Assembly: GCA_964036315.1 (NCBI GenBank)
Contig: OZ038480.1
Coordinates: 8,867,703-8,931,702, forward strand
Reading direction: 5' to 3'
Length of the DNA: 64,000 nt
From: Acanthosepion esculentum
Lineage: Eukaryota; Mollusca; Cephalopoda; Sepiida; Sepiidae
Shown: positions 1 to 9,853 of the stretch, piece by piece
Numbering within the stretch: the first letter of the stretch is position 1
Layout of the letters: each line of letters begins with the position of its first letter
Notes under the pieces: model-generated
What the model was told of the DNA's origin: nothing
What the model saw: only the letters and a program-made list of their open reading frames with translations
The model's database searches: none
Program-made: the position numbers and the translations under genes

Positions 1-162
1 GTGACACGCCTTTTCTGGATATCTCAGTTTCAGTTATTTCCCTTTAGTTAATCAACTCTCCAAGTTTTTGTTCAACTCTGCTGTGGCTAGGTATTGAACT
101 CACAACTCTTTAAGTCAAGTCCCTGGATTACTTCAACCAACTATTTTATCCACTCGGCCATA
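1..162 (-). repeat. Family A tRNA-derived SINE, cut by window edge
   Basis: Read on the minus strand this starts at about 162 with a tRNA-like head: a box A-like GGCCGAGTGGAT and, about 55 bases on, a box B-like GAGTTCAATACC. It is followed by the family A body. The same head and body recur at 7675-8035, 24345-24735, 25318-25625 and 37330-37615. The A and B boxes suggest a Leu/Ser-type tRNA ancestor. It is a dispersed repeat, not a functional tRNA, because no cloverleaf closes and the copies diverge. The tail is outside the window. Confidence 0.6.
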
Positions 163-476
163 TTTATTTGAAAAATGTTCTTCGTGTTTACAATACTTAT
201 ATCAATATATCCCGACTGAAGAGGTGATCCATTAAATTTTGTTGTTGTTTTTGTTGCTATTGTTGTTGAGTAGAATTTAGTAATATAAGAAAACTCAATA
301 TAACTATCATGACAGAATGATAAGGGTCTACATGGCAAATGCAAAAAAGTCAAATATGTACGATATATTTATATGTTTTGCTAATAACACAGTCTAACCC
401 TGAGATGGTGTTTTGTTTTGTTAGAAACACCTTCTGTTTGGGCGACAAAGAGATCTGTATTAATGAAGGGTATATT
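163..476. other. No recognisable feature
   Basis: AT-rich spacer with a short GTT-rich stretch near 238-265. The upstream part of the LINE relic that follows is not recognisable here. Confidence 0.5.
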
Positions 477-776
477 TACTGTAGACGCGATGTTGCCTCG
501 CTCTGCCTATTTTACAAGTACTTTCACGGTAATTGCTCCGAGGAGCTGCTTTCGCTTGTCCCTAGGCCTCGTGAATTTAAACGTCCTACGAGGCTGGCAT
601 CCCGTTCCCACCCCTACACCGTTGAAACTGTTAGATGTAGACGTCTCTTCTACTCCAATAGCTTCATGTCTCGCACATCTCGCCTATGGAACTCCCTTCC
701 CTATTACTGTTTCCCTGACAAATACAATCTCCAACGGTTTAAGTGTAGCGTCAATCGACATCTCCAGTTGCCTTGA
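477..776 (+). pseudogene. LINE reverse transcriptase C-terminus (CR1/Jockey-type relic)
   Basis: The frame ending in TGA at 774-776 encodes the end of a non-LTR retrotransposon ORF2. It starts with RRDVASLCLFYKYFHG and continues to SFMSRTSRLWNSLP and then FKCSVNRHLQLP. The order RRDVASL... HPY... RTSRLWNSLP ...NLQ.FK..VN is the usual C-terminal signature of Jockey/CR1-like LINEs. Only about 100 of some 900 residues remain, so this is a 5'-truncated insertion, the normal fate of such elements. It is followed by a 3' UTR and an A-rich tail at about 983-1016. The frame is open, but no RT catalytic motif is present. The exact clade is uncertain. Confidence 0.75.
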
Positions 777-945
777 TCTATCCACTTCCCTTCTCCACAT
801 CCTTTCATCTTTCATTCCTATCTGCTCTCGCTCCAAATCTTCTGTAATCCCCTTGCCTTGATCGACCCACTGTCTTTCTCTTTCTCCACATCCTCTCCTT
901 TACCACTCCTATCTGCTCTTCCTCCAACCCTTCCATAACCCATTG
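771..945 (+). repeat. 85-bp tandem duplication in the LINE 3' UTR
   Basis: CCTTGATC at 771 recurs at 856, followed by matching CCACATCCT, CTCCTATCTGCTCT and CCAACCCTTC-type blocks. This gives two diverged 85-bp units just after the stop codon. The A-rich tail of the LINE follows at about 983-1016. Confidence 0.6.
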
Positions 946-1075
946 CGTGATAGTGGCTTCCAGCCTTGTTTGTGGTGATACGCTTAAAAAAACAAAACAA
1001 AACAAAAAAAAAACATTCGTAATTAACCCAAACAAAATAAACATGTTAACACCTCCCATCAATTAAGAGCCATAC

Positions 1076-1906
1076 GATTTGCATAGTAATAAAACCCGTA
1101 CCCATCAGTGGGTATCTAATGCAGGGCTGAAAGCTGAAACTGAAGGTTTTATCCTTGCTGCAGGGGACCAATGCTTGTTAACTAGAAATTATCAAGCACA
1201 TATCCTAAAATATTGTGTTAGCCCAAAATGCAGATTCAGTGATAAATATCCAAAAACAATTGATGATCTTGTATCAGGTTGCACGATATTTGCACCAACT
1301 GAGTATAAAATCCGGCACGACAGAGTGGGCCAATATCTGCTCTGGAAAATATGCAACTTCTACGGGAAGGATACTGAAAAGGAACAGGTATGAACATCAG
1401 CCAGACCCAGTTACGGAGATAGGACCTGTTACAATTCTATGGGACTACACAATACACACTGACAGAACAATCAAAGCTAACCGCCCAGACATTGTTATTA
1501 AAGACCACAAACAAAAATAGTGCCTACGTTATTGATATGGCAGTCCCTGCAGACTGCAATGTATCTTTGAGATATTCAAAAAGCTATCAAAATACAAGGA
1601 CCTTGAAATCGAAATCTCAAAAATGTGGCACATAGGAATATCAACAATCCCTGTTGTAGTTGGAGCCTTGGGATTGGTAGGAAAATATTCCTTTAGACTA
1701 ATTGAAGGGCTTCCTGGAAGTCCATGCCTCAATAAAATCCAAAAAATTGTTCTCACAAGTACAGCCCACACTTTACGAAGGGCTCTATCTATGTAAAACA
1801 TGTTTTTTTTTTGTTGTTTTTGTTAGTGGAAAGTGTCATGATGCCATTACTAACCTTACGTCTTTGGGCAGGACCCGGAAAATGTGTACACGACCGAAAA
1901 ACAAAA
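1076..1906 (+). pseudogene. RLE-type LINE 3' end, copy 1 (zinc knuckle plus endonuclease)
   Basis: A broken frame (1079-1393, then shifted 1395-1520, then further pieces) encodes the C-terminus of a LINE with a restriction-like endonuclease (R2/NeSL-type group). It opens with HQWVSNAGLKAETEGFILAA, then a degenerate CCHC knuckle in which CRFS replaces CRFC and the His is lost, then ILWDYTIHTDR and RPDIVIKDHK. The last is the PD of a PD-(D/E)xK nuclease, with LID/VID-type residues downstream. The same segment occurs at 35930-36640 and 36786-37205, where the knuckle of the first is intact. It ends in GGGCAGGACCCGGAAAATG followed by an (AAT)n tail. Confidence 0.75.
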
Positions 1907-1912
1907 AGTAAA

Positions 1913-1934
1913 ATGATAATAATAATAATAATAA

Positions 1935-1979
<45 letters not shown>

Positions 1980-1980
1980 T
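1913..1980. repeat. (ATA)n/(TAT)n microsatellite at a LINE 3' tail
   Basis: ATAATA units switch to TTATTA units near 1935, so the array is self-complementary. It starts right after the RLE LINE 3' end and probably grew from that element's simple-repeat tail. Confidence 0.85.
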
Positions 1981-2529
1981 CCTTCTAGTTCATTACCCGA
2001 AACATTGGGCAATGCCAGTTAATTAATATACTCATTCTGGTTGCAGAAATTCTGATGCTAAGTGCTGCGTAACATCTACTTTGATTCTATTTTCTTTACT
2101 TTTACAATACTCTTTTGAGTAATAAAATGGTTTCATGAAATTGAAAACAACATGGGAAATGGGTGGTGGTCAGCCCCTGTGGCGCGAATTAAAATAAAGA
2201 AGAACACTGTAAATTTAGACATCTGAAAATAATCGGTGCATATACTAGGTTATGAGGATCTCATCAGTAGGCCTAGCATAAAAATAAATGCGACATGGTA
2301 GCCGTTAAGAAAAAAAGAAGAAAGACAAATAACAGTAAGTCTTCAATATCAGCAACAGCAGCAGCAGTCAAACTTGACAGGCATTAGCAGTAGCAGCAGC
2401 AGCAGCAGAAATCAGCCAAGTTCGCTACAGTCTAGTAGATTAAAGCATTTCTTCGTGAATTTGGTAACATAGTAATTGTTATTTGGGTTTCTAAGTCGAA
2501 CATCGTGAAAAGAGCGGTACTAATGAGTT
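1981..2529. other. Unrecognised spacer with CAG-rich tract
   Basis: No gene seen. A CAG/AGCAGT-rich tract lies at 2350-2408. CCCCTGTGGCGCGAATTAAA near 2174, followed by AATAAAGAAG, resembles the 3' terminus of an RTE-type LINE, but no coding part precedes it. Confidence 0.45.
2350..2408 (+). repeat. Imperfect (CAG)n tract
   Basis: CAGCAACAGCAGCAGCAG and, after a short gap, AGCAGTAGCAGCAGCAGCAG. It is not inside any supportable reading frame. Confidence 0.75.
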
Positions 2530-3472
2530 CAGCAGGTATACGGAAAAAATAGAAAATGGCGTGAGGCAAGGGCGTGTCTTCTCACCGGACTTATTCAACC
2601 TATACAGCAAGGCAGTTCTGAGAGAACTGGGATTCCTACCAGGATTCATCATTGGTGGCCGCAGTCTTAACAGCATAAGATACGCAGATGACACGCGGTG
2701 CTGATAGCAGACACGGAAAGGAAATTTCAAAACCTTCTACGGAAAGTAGAGGAGAAGAGACTCAAGAAGCGACTAAACATAAACGCCAAGAAGACAGAAT
2801 GTATGGTCATCAGTAAAAAAAAAAATGAGCCCGAAATGCGATTTACAGGTAGGGGACACTAAAATCAAGCAGGTGCGGAAATTCAAATATCTAGGAAATG
2901 TTCTGACAGAGTACAGTAAGCGTTACGCTGAGATTTGACGACGTATTCGGATGGCCAAGGAAGCATTCCAAAAGCGAGAGGTAGATTATTACGAAACAGG
3001 AGCATTTAGTTGGCAAGAAAGAAAAGAGGTCTGCTACGTGATATATGTCCTCTTTTACTGCAGCGAATATTGGACCGTCTCTTCAGAGATGAAGAACTGA
3101 CTCGAGGCAACTGAGGTATGGTTCTACAGAAGGATGCTAAGGATATCATGTACCGAACATATGGACAACGACGAGGTTTTTGGAAAGGATGCAAACAAAG
3201 GGGAAGCTTATAATTAACATCAGGAAGAGACAGCTGAAATTTCTGGGACACGTAATGAGAAAGAACGGATTGGAGAATCTGATACTCACAAGGCGGAAGG
3301 AGAGAAAGAGAGACAATGGAAAGCAACGCGTGACATGCCTAGCGGGTGTAAGCAAGTGGATGACAGAACGGCGTCTGGGAGGAGTAGCATTGAGAACATT
3401 GAGAATTACATGGGATAGGTGGAAGTGGAGAGCTATGATCGCCTACGTCCTGAACGGAGACGGTACATAAAA
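2530..3472 (+). pseudogene. RTE-like LINE, RT palm to C-terminus, copy 1
   Basis: Starts mid-RT: ENGVRQGRVFSPDLFNLYS, then IRYADDT at about 2675-2695, which keeps the catalytic Asp pair. Downstream come KYLGNVLTE, VWFYRRMLRISCTE and, at 3180-3470, IRKRQLKFLGHVMRKNGLEN to MIAYVLNGDGT followed by a stop. These blocks in this order define the RTE-like/BovB-like LINE ORF common in molluscs. The 5' half of the RT and the APE endonuclease are missing. The frame breaks several times (TGATAG right after YADDT, a frameshift near 3170). A different portion of the same family follows at 3600-4118. Confidence 0.75.
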
Positions 3473-3599
3473 GAAGAAAGACGTGAAATCTCTAGACATG
3501 GACAGTCTAGCTAAATTAAATAAAGAGTTTAGATTAGAATTCCCTGTACGCTATCCAGATCGATAGAAATATGGGAGGGAAGAACGGCCGAAGATTTTT

Positions 3600-4118
3600 T
3601 GATAACAACAACAACAACAAAAGTGACGACAATATTAGTGAAAAATTAAAATCAGAGTTAAAGTCGACCCTTGCCAAGATGAAGAGAAACGAAGCAAGAG
3701 GATCTGATAAAATAAAATAAAAGAGTTATTTATGACCTTAGTCACTTTCGTGGTTGGTAAGGGGTTAACGAAATGAGATAAAATGGAGCAGCAGAACTCA
3801 GTAAATAAATCTTTATAACGATCTCAATGAAATCAGATGTAATTGAGTGTCCAATGGACCTCCAGCCTACCTAATCACGATAATTCTTATAAATAGTATT
3901 CGCAGAAGAATTAATTCGGAATAAGATCAATGTGGTTTTGTTCAAGACATAGGAATAGGACATTACCATTTTATTATTAGAATCCTATCAGAGCTAGAAA
4001 TACAAATGCAAGACGACATATATCTGGGTTCCCTAGATGACACAAACTTATTTATAGGGTATTGCATGAAGAACTTCTTGAAATATTAGTAAAGCTTCAT
4101 TTACTTGAGAAAGATATA
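3600..4118 (+). pseudogene. RTE-like LINE, N-terminal RT fragment, interrupted by Tc1
   Basis: Broken frames read SEKLKSELKSTLAKMKRNEA, then RRRINSE..DQCGFVQDIGI, then IIRILSELEIQMQDDIYLG and HEELLEILVKLHLLEKDIQV. They match the RT fingers and palm start of the RTE-like family (consensus of the type QEQCGFVQDTGT...DVYLCFIDYTKAFDKVRHEELLE). The FIDYTKAFDKV catalytic block is decayed: the window has GSLDDTNLF. The frame runs straight into the left end of the Tc1 element at 4119. A short match, CAAGTAATCCGTAA (reading QVIR), resumes after the transposon at 5739, so the transposon inserted inside this LINE. Confidence 0.65.
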
Positions 4119-4332
4119 CAGGTGCGTCCAAAATGTTCAGAACGGCATTGGTCTTGTCAGAAAATAGGTATAAGTTTTTATCAAAGTTGTTTTATATTCT
4201 ATAATTTTCCCATACAATACAGACGATATGTTTTGTTATTGTCTGAGATTTTGGTGTAATTTGAGAGGATAATACAAAAGTTATGGATGATTTAGTGATT
4301 TACTGCAAAACCCATAATGATCAGAACGGTTG
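4119..4332 (+). repeat. Left terminal inverted repeat of Tc1
   Basis: Outer block CAGGTGCGTCCAAAATG followed by TTCAGAACG, inner block ATAATGATCAGAACGGTTG ending at 4332. It pairs along its length with 5510-5736. Confidence 0.85.
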
Positions 4333-4450
4333 CTTTTACTCCATGTTTTAGTATATTTAACCGGCGAACTCTAATTTTTTTAATTTGTTTACGTGACGGT
4401 TCGTTTACTAAACATTAGTAAGAATATCTGCAGTGTACTTTGTTAATATA

Positions 4451-5466
4451 ATGCCACTTCCTCGGTTACCAATTCGTCAGGAGATTATTAAGCTTCGAAA
4501 GAAGGATAAATTAAGTATTGGGTCTATTGCAAAGATTGTTAACAAGTCAAAAAGTGTTGTTCACGGTATTCTTAAGGTCTACGATGATTGTGGTTCGCGT
4601 GAAGCAAGAAAGTCTACAGGTAGGCCAAGAAAAACGACCAAGAGAGAAGATCGTGCTATGGTAAAGTTGGTTAAAAAGGACAGATTTAAAACTGCTGCTG
4701 CTGTTTCTCTGGAAATGAGCATTGTACTGAAGAAAACTTTATCTCGAAAAACTGTGTCTCGTCGTTTAGTTGAACATGACCTACAAGCAAGAGCACTTGC
4801 AGTGAAGCCACTGATTAGCTCCAAGAATAAAAAGTGTCGTCTTACCTTTGCAACAGAACATGTGTTGTGGTCACAAGAAAAATAGCAAACGGTGCATTTC
4901 AGTGATGAATCTAAGTTTATGTTATTTGGCTCAGATGGGAAAAGGTACGTTCGTCGAAAAGTAGGTGAAAAATTGTCGCCTAAATGCATTAAGACTAGTG
5001 TTAAATTCGGTGGAGGAAGTGTCATGGTTTGGGGGATAATATCTGGAGATGCTGTGGGCCGTTTGGTGCGATTACATGGAAAGGTAAATGCAGGAGTTTA
5101 TAAAGAACTTGTAAAAAGATCATGTCTTGCCTGTACTGAGAAATTCATCTAAGCGACCACCCATATTCATGCAGGGCAATGCCGCACGTCACAAGGCTAA
5201 GGTGGTTTGAACTTCCTCAAGTTCTGAAAAGGTTATTGTTATGGATTGGCCTGCTCAAAGCCCAGATCTCAATCCTATTGAAAATGTGTGGAATATTGTA
5301 GGAGAACTTTCGAAAGCAAGAAATCCTAAAACAACCGAACAATTATGGAATGCCCTTCAGAAAGAATGGAATAAGATCACCCAGCAAAAATTGAAAATTT
5401 AATTTCCTCAGGCAGTCGAAGATGTCAAAGTGTGATTGAAGCTAAAGGGCTTCTAAATATTAAATA
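4451..5466 (+). pseudogene. Tc1-like transposase, inactivated
   Basis: The start at 4451 gives MPLPRLPIRQEIIKLRKKDK. A second upstream ATG in the same frame at 4433 is less like the family. Order: HTH pair (residues ~5-110), GRP.K motif GRPRKTTKRE, then WSQEK followed by an in-frame TAG at 4883. The catalytic core follows: HFSDESKFMLF (first Asp kept), GGGSVMVWGIISG, a frameshift near 5150, FMQGNAARHK and PDLNPIENVW. The second catalytic Asp is Gly (QGNAARH instead of QDNAP.H). Third residue Glu, 34 residues on, so the class is DD34E. Intact relatives are about 340 residues. It cannot be active. Confidence 0.85.
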
Positions 5467-5509
5467 ATTCCAGTATTCTCTGTCATTTTTTATTATTTTG
5501 TTATTTTTT

Positions 5510-5736
5510 CAACCGTTCTGATCATTTTGGCCGCCATGGGTTTTGCAGTAAATCACTAATATTCCATCCATAACTTTTGTATTATCCTCTCAAATTATAC
5601 CAAAATCTCAGACAATAACAATTAATATTGTATGTATTGTCTGTGAAAATTATAGAATATAAAACAACTTTGATAAAAACTTATACCTACTTTTCTGACG
5701 AAAACAATGTCGTTCTGAGCATTTTGGCCGCAACTG
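5510..5736 (-). repeat. Right terminal inverted repeat of Tc1
   Basis: Inverted partner of 4119-4332. Inner CAACCGTTCTGATCATTTTG, outer CGTTCTGAGCATTTTGGCC, ending CAACTG before the TA duplication. Confidence 0.85.
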
Positions 5737-5738
5737 TA

Positions 5739-6204
5739 CAAGTAATCCGTAAAGTGCTGAGAACAAATATCTTACATGTAAATAAAAAAACAAGTTTAGT
5801 GCGTAGATAAAAATAGGCAGAGATGCCTGTCGTAAATGCTGAATAAACACCTCCATGAGAAAGAGTTTTGAAGCAACAGTTACAAAAGGCTTAGAATGAA
5901 TGCTATCGTTCTAAGTATATTAGTTGTAAAAAGAACTCTTAAAATAAAAGTGACGTTGAAGATGATTGTTTCAAGAAAATTAGTAGAGTATTCGATTATT
6001 AGAAATATACCAAGTTCACTAATAATGATTACTATAGCTCCAGGTCCATTACGAAACAATACAAAAACGCTCTTCCATGAATATTAATTAAAAACACTAT
6101 TTTTCGAGGTACAATTGTTTCTGGAAATAATCGTTCCAAAGAAATTCATAATAACCACGACCCCCAATGCGCCTCAACCTTTCAAGCAAATTAACATTTC
6201 ACAC
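5739..6204. other. No recognisable feature
   Basis: The first 20 or so bases may be the continuation of the interrupted LINE. Beyond that AT-rich sequence with no recognisable reading frame or repeat. Confidence 0.45.
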
Positions 6205-6650
6205 TACTGTTTGTTTGTTTGGGGTTTTATGGCATATCAACCACTATGGGTTATTTAATGCCAGATCCAGTTTCCACATATTTACTAAATATATATACTT
6301 TGCAAACGTAATTTAAGGATAACGTTAGCAACATCATTGTTTCAAAAACGTATAGCTGGCAAAATCATTGTTTCAAAACTGGCAACAACATTGTTTCAAA
6401 AAGGTATAGTTGGCAACATCATTGTTTCAAAAAAGTATAGTTGGCAACATCATTGTTTCAATGTGCGGGAAAAGACCTGGAAGTTCACTATTTTCCCATA
6501 GCTGGGACCCCAACAGGTGCTACCACCCCGGGTCAGGGTGGACCTGGGAACACCAGCAATTAAGAGGTGGTTCCATGCTTCCTCAAAACCTCCTGATCAG
6601 AGGCCTTGCTGTTGGATGCAGTTTAACGTCGTACCCAGGACGATAAGACT
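6205..6650 (+). repeat. Family E dispersed repeat, near full length
   Basis: Begins with GTTTGTTTGGGG...GGCATATCAACC...GGGTTATTTAATGCC. It continues through an A/T-rich section with TTTCAAAAA motifs. Then CATAGCTGGGACC, CAGGTGCTACCACCCCGGG, GGACCTGGGAACACCAGCAA, and ends GCCTTGCTGTTGGATGCAG...CCCAGGACG. The same order recurs at 58660-59070 (plus) and, inverted, at 21466-22185, 40430-40808, 48757-49545 and 54097-54245. No protein is encoded. The (TTTGG)n start, which is an (A/C)n tail on the other strand, suggests retrotransposition. Confidence 0.7.
6326..6455 (+). repeat. Short tandem units inside family E
   Basis: GGCAACATCATTGTTTCAAA followed by AAGTATAGTT, repeated about 4-5 times with indels. 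Other family E copies have single or few versions of this motif (for example 58740-58860), so the expansion is local. Confidence 0.65.
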
Positions 6651-7312
6651 ACTGTTCAGAATACATTATTAACAAAAATCGTCGTGTGACAATCCGATTA
6701 GAGCCAAACACCTCTACTGCATTGATAGCAGCAGGAGTTTATCGTGGGTAAGTTCGCCTGACGAAGCCCATCTCTGTTCAGGTTGGTTTTTCATTCAGAA
6801 TTAGTTACTACGTCAAGGTAAGAGAGCCCAGTTTATCTTGCTATTTAACTCAAAGCTGGAGGAAAATGCATCCATGCCTTTTCAAAGGCACGTGCAGGGA
6901 ATAAAGGAAACAGAATCAAACGGGAACCGACCTCGCCACGCCGAATATTAATTCGGCGTCGATAATCGCTACGCTTTTAACAACAATACAATTTTTATAA
7001 TTAATAACTACTATTGTTTATGAAAAGTACTAATTGAAAGGATCTACTAAAGACTACTCTCCCAATCTAATTAGCACTATTCCACTATTGCAACTAGCTC
7101 AATGAAATCATTAATTATGCAACTATGGCACCAAACTTATGAGTAAAGAAAAATACCTGATACGGGCTGATATATTATTGTTCGAAGCATCTTAATATTG
7201 ATTACTACTATCCTTAGTACTTAAGTAATGAAACTTAATATACCAAAACGCATTGGATATTTAAGTTTCTTCATAAAAAGAATAATGAAGATTATTGCTC
7301 CAATTTCTGTTT
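6651..7312. other. No recognisable gene
   Basis: Contains a perfect 8-bp-arm hairpin CGCCGAAT/ATTCGGCG near 6940-6959. Nothing else recognised. Confidence 0.45.
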
Positions 7313-7674
7313 CTGAGATGAGGTATTATGTACATTATTTATATTATTCGGACTATTGACCTCATCTTTGTCGCCATATTTATTACAACGTTTCGGCCTT
7401 TCAGTATCTGTCTATATTTCTGAGATTAGGTATTATGTACACTATTTACATTATTCAGACTATTGTCCTCATCTTTGTCACCATATTTATTACAACATTT
7501 CGGCCTTTCAGTATCTGTCTATATTTCTGAGATGAGGTATTATGTACACTATTTACATTATTCAGACTATTGTCCTCATCTTTGTCACCATATTTATTAC
7601 AACGTTTCGGCCTTTCAGTATCTGTCTATATTTCTGAGATGAGGTATTATGTACACTATTTACATTATTCGGAC
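7313..7674 (-). repeat. 107-bp tandem array of the family A tail
   Basis: CTGAG(A/T)(T/G)AGGTATTATG recurs at 7313, 7420, 7527 and 7634, exactly 107 bp apart: three units and a partial fourth. On the minus strand each unit reads as the family A tail (GGCCGAAACGTTGTAAT...GATGAGGACAATAGTC...ACATAATACCTCATCTCAG). The body is deleted and the tail joined directly to the next tail at GATACTGAAAGGCCG. Confidence 0.85.
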
Positions 7675-8035
7675 TCACACTCTTTGGGTCCTGTAACTGG
7701 ATCTAACTAACGCCTTTATCCACTGAGCCATGCGCGTGAGTTCAATACCCGGTTAAAGCAGTGGAGAACTTTCAGAGGGGAATTAACAGGAGATAACTGA
7801 TAACTGACATCCATTAAAACATGGCACGTGGAACTAGAACATTCTACACCAGCAAGCAATATAAAGGGTTCAGTTCCACATTCCAACCACCTGAAGAAGG
7901 CCGGAGCGTACAGCGGCCGAAATGTTGTAATAAATATGCCGACATAGTTGAGGACAATAGTCCGAATAATGTAAATAATGAACATGATCACTCATCTCAG
8001 AAATATAGACAGATACTGAATAGTCATATTGTCAG
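7675..8035 (+). repeat. Family A SINE copies fused head to head
   Basis: 7675-7733 is a family A head on the minus strand (GGCTCAGTGGATAAAGGCG on that strand). From 7732 a second copy runs on the plus strand: GTGAGTTCAATACCCGG, CATTAAAACATGGCACGTGG, ATAAAGGGTTCAGTTC, CACCTGAAGAAGGCCGG, GCGGCCGAAATGTTG, GACAATAGTCCGAATAATG, and ends CTCATCTCAGAAATATAGAC. The minus head leads into the 107-bp array to its left. No protein coding is supported in the family A body. Confidence 0.75.
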
Positions 8036-9500
8036 TAATGTAGATTATTGTTCCCTGCTTAACAGCAATGACAACATCTTATGATCTGTGCATTACAAAT
8101 AAATATTATTCTTCCAAGTGTTTCTCTAATGAAGTAGCTTTTTCTAATGCAACACATAAAAACCTACCGGACGAAATTTCTAATAATTACTTTCTTATAA
8201 GTGACTGCAACGCATTGCTTTTTCTACAGATGGAGCATTCAAATCATGTAAATCTTTAGTTCTTTCCATGTCGAATCTATATCTTGTACCAGAGAATCTG
8301 AATATGTGGTGAAGTTGCAAAGCAAACCCACAAAATAGACCGGCAAACATTTAGGCCACCTAACTATTTTATTTAAATTATCCCATGAGTATCAGAGCAG
8401 ACCCCATGTTGGGTTAAAATTATGTATAATATTCACGACCACTAGAGGGGTGTCCTCCTCCCAGGTACTCCTTTTCCCTGAAGGAGGAGTCTACGGTTAA
8501 TCCATATCGCTTGAGATACATCCAAGGAGGAAATGCCAATAGATCTTCAGGGGTTTCTTTTATCACTAGTCCCATGTAAGCCTGTACGTTGCAATTTAAA
8601 CCACCCTGTGATCAACCAAAGAAGACAGAAAGGTACTCCTTACTTGTGTTAAATGATACCACTAAACAAATCCAACGATAAAATGAAAATGTGTATTTCA
8701 GATAAGAATCCAACTAAAAAAAATGCCATTAAAGGCAAGATTAAGTTGAAAAAAGATTAACTCTGGCTACAGAGGCCTTGAATAGGATCAAATTTAACGA
8801 CGGAACTAAAATGAAGCTGTATTCTCACTAGCCATAATTTCTCAGAAGGTCGACAGCAAAACGAATCTACCCACGTTGCAAAACGAAATCAGTGAAGTTC
8901 GGGCGTATAACGCTGATGCTTCAAGGAAAATTACAAATGAAAGTTCGAGAAAATTGAATAAAATAAATGAGATCTTGACTACTGACATAAACCTGTAGGC
9001 GGTGAAGGACCATTTAGACTTGAATGAAGGCAGAATTTTCCAGCTTGATGGCGTTCCATTCTACAGATCACGTACAACACAATCAAGCTATCATCTTATT
9101 GAAAGATTACGCGGCTCATAGATCAAATATAGTTAGAATATGTGGGAGTTGAGCAAGAGAGATTGAATCTGAAGATAGTGGATGGTATCCTTTTCCAGGA
9201 TCAGTGAATCAATTATTCAAGCTAAAGAAAGGCGTAAAATATAAAGGAACTTCGTAAAATAAAAATGATATAATCCGTTTTCATTATAAGACTTTTCTGT
9301 TTTAAAACATTCTATCTGGTTTTGTTTATATGCGGCATCCAAAGAAATGTTGGTACTTGTCTGGCTTCCTCCTTGTCTTATTCAGAATCCCTGATAGAAA
9401 ATAAGATAATGAGGCATGGCAATGTCTCCAACAAAGATAATCTTTCATTTAAAGAAAATTTGATGCGAAATACCCATTCATATGTTGGCACCTATTAGAA

Positions 9501-9531
<31 letters not shown>

Positions 9532-9538
9532 AAAGAAA
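8036..9538. other. No recognisable gene
   Basis: 8068-8259 is a short open frame without family resemblance. 8404-8600 is a slightly GC-richer block (GTGTCCTCCTCCCAGG, CCTGAAGGAGGAGTC). 8840-9240 could be translated into Lys/Asn/Ser-rich pieces resembling a decayed LINE ORF1 coiled coil, but the resemblance is too weak to call. A TA tract lies at 9500-9530. Confidence 0.4.
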
Positions 9539-9665
9539 ACCAACACGTACACAAGAGTAGAAATAACGAAGATATATTACACGGAAAATAATACAAGATG
9601 TGTTAGTAAGACTATTAGTCTAGTTTGGAGTGAACTACTATCGGCTCGGCTCGACTCGATTCGTC
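9539..9665 (+). repeat. Family G dispersed repeat, copy 1
   Basis: CAACACGTACACAAGAGTAG, then AAGATATATTAC, AATACAAGATG, GTTAGTA and AGTTTGGAGTGAA. The same order is found at 31380-31505. No coding or tRNA-like part is seen. It runs into the (CT)n tract. Confidence 0.6.
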
Positions 9666-9669
9666 TCTC

Positions 9670-9704
<35 letters not shown>

Positions 9705-9705
9705 T
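9664..9705 (+). repeat. (CT)n microsatellite
   Basis: Almost pure CT dinucleotides with one CCC interruption. Confidence 0.9.
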
Positions 9706-9766
9706 GAGAGGCGTAGTATACATAGTGTTAGAAAGAGTTCATTCTGTAGTTATAGGTAAGGACCGT

Positions 9767-9768
<2 letters not shown>

Positions 9769-9822
<54 letters not shown>
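9769..9822. repeat. (TA)n microsatellite
   Basis: Uninterrupted TA dinucleotides about 30 bp before the foldback element that follows. Confidence 0.9.
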
Positions 9823-9825
<3 letters not shown>

Positions 9826-9853
9826 GTGTGTATTCAGGCAGAATTTTTTAATT

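Larger units (their letters stand above)
4119..5736 (+). mobile_element. Tc1-like transposon, DD34E, long IR/DR ends
   Basis: A 1618-bp element flanked by TA at 4117-4118 and 5737-5738, the Tc1/mariner target duplication. Terminal inverted repeats of about 214-227 bp (4119-4332 and 5510-5736) each carry the CAAAATG.TCAGAACG-type block twice, at the outer and inner end. This is the IR/DR layout known from Sleeping Beauty-like elements. A decayed transposase lies between them. It sits in an RTE-like LINE relic, so it is younger than that LINE. Confidence 0.85.

Noticed and set aside
7888..7935. Family A hairpin as a canonical hammerhead ribozyme
   Set aside because: One base too many between CTGAAGA and the stem, and the bases flanking the core do not form helix I.
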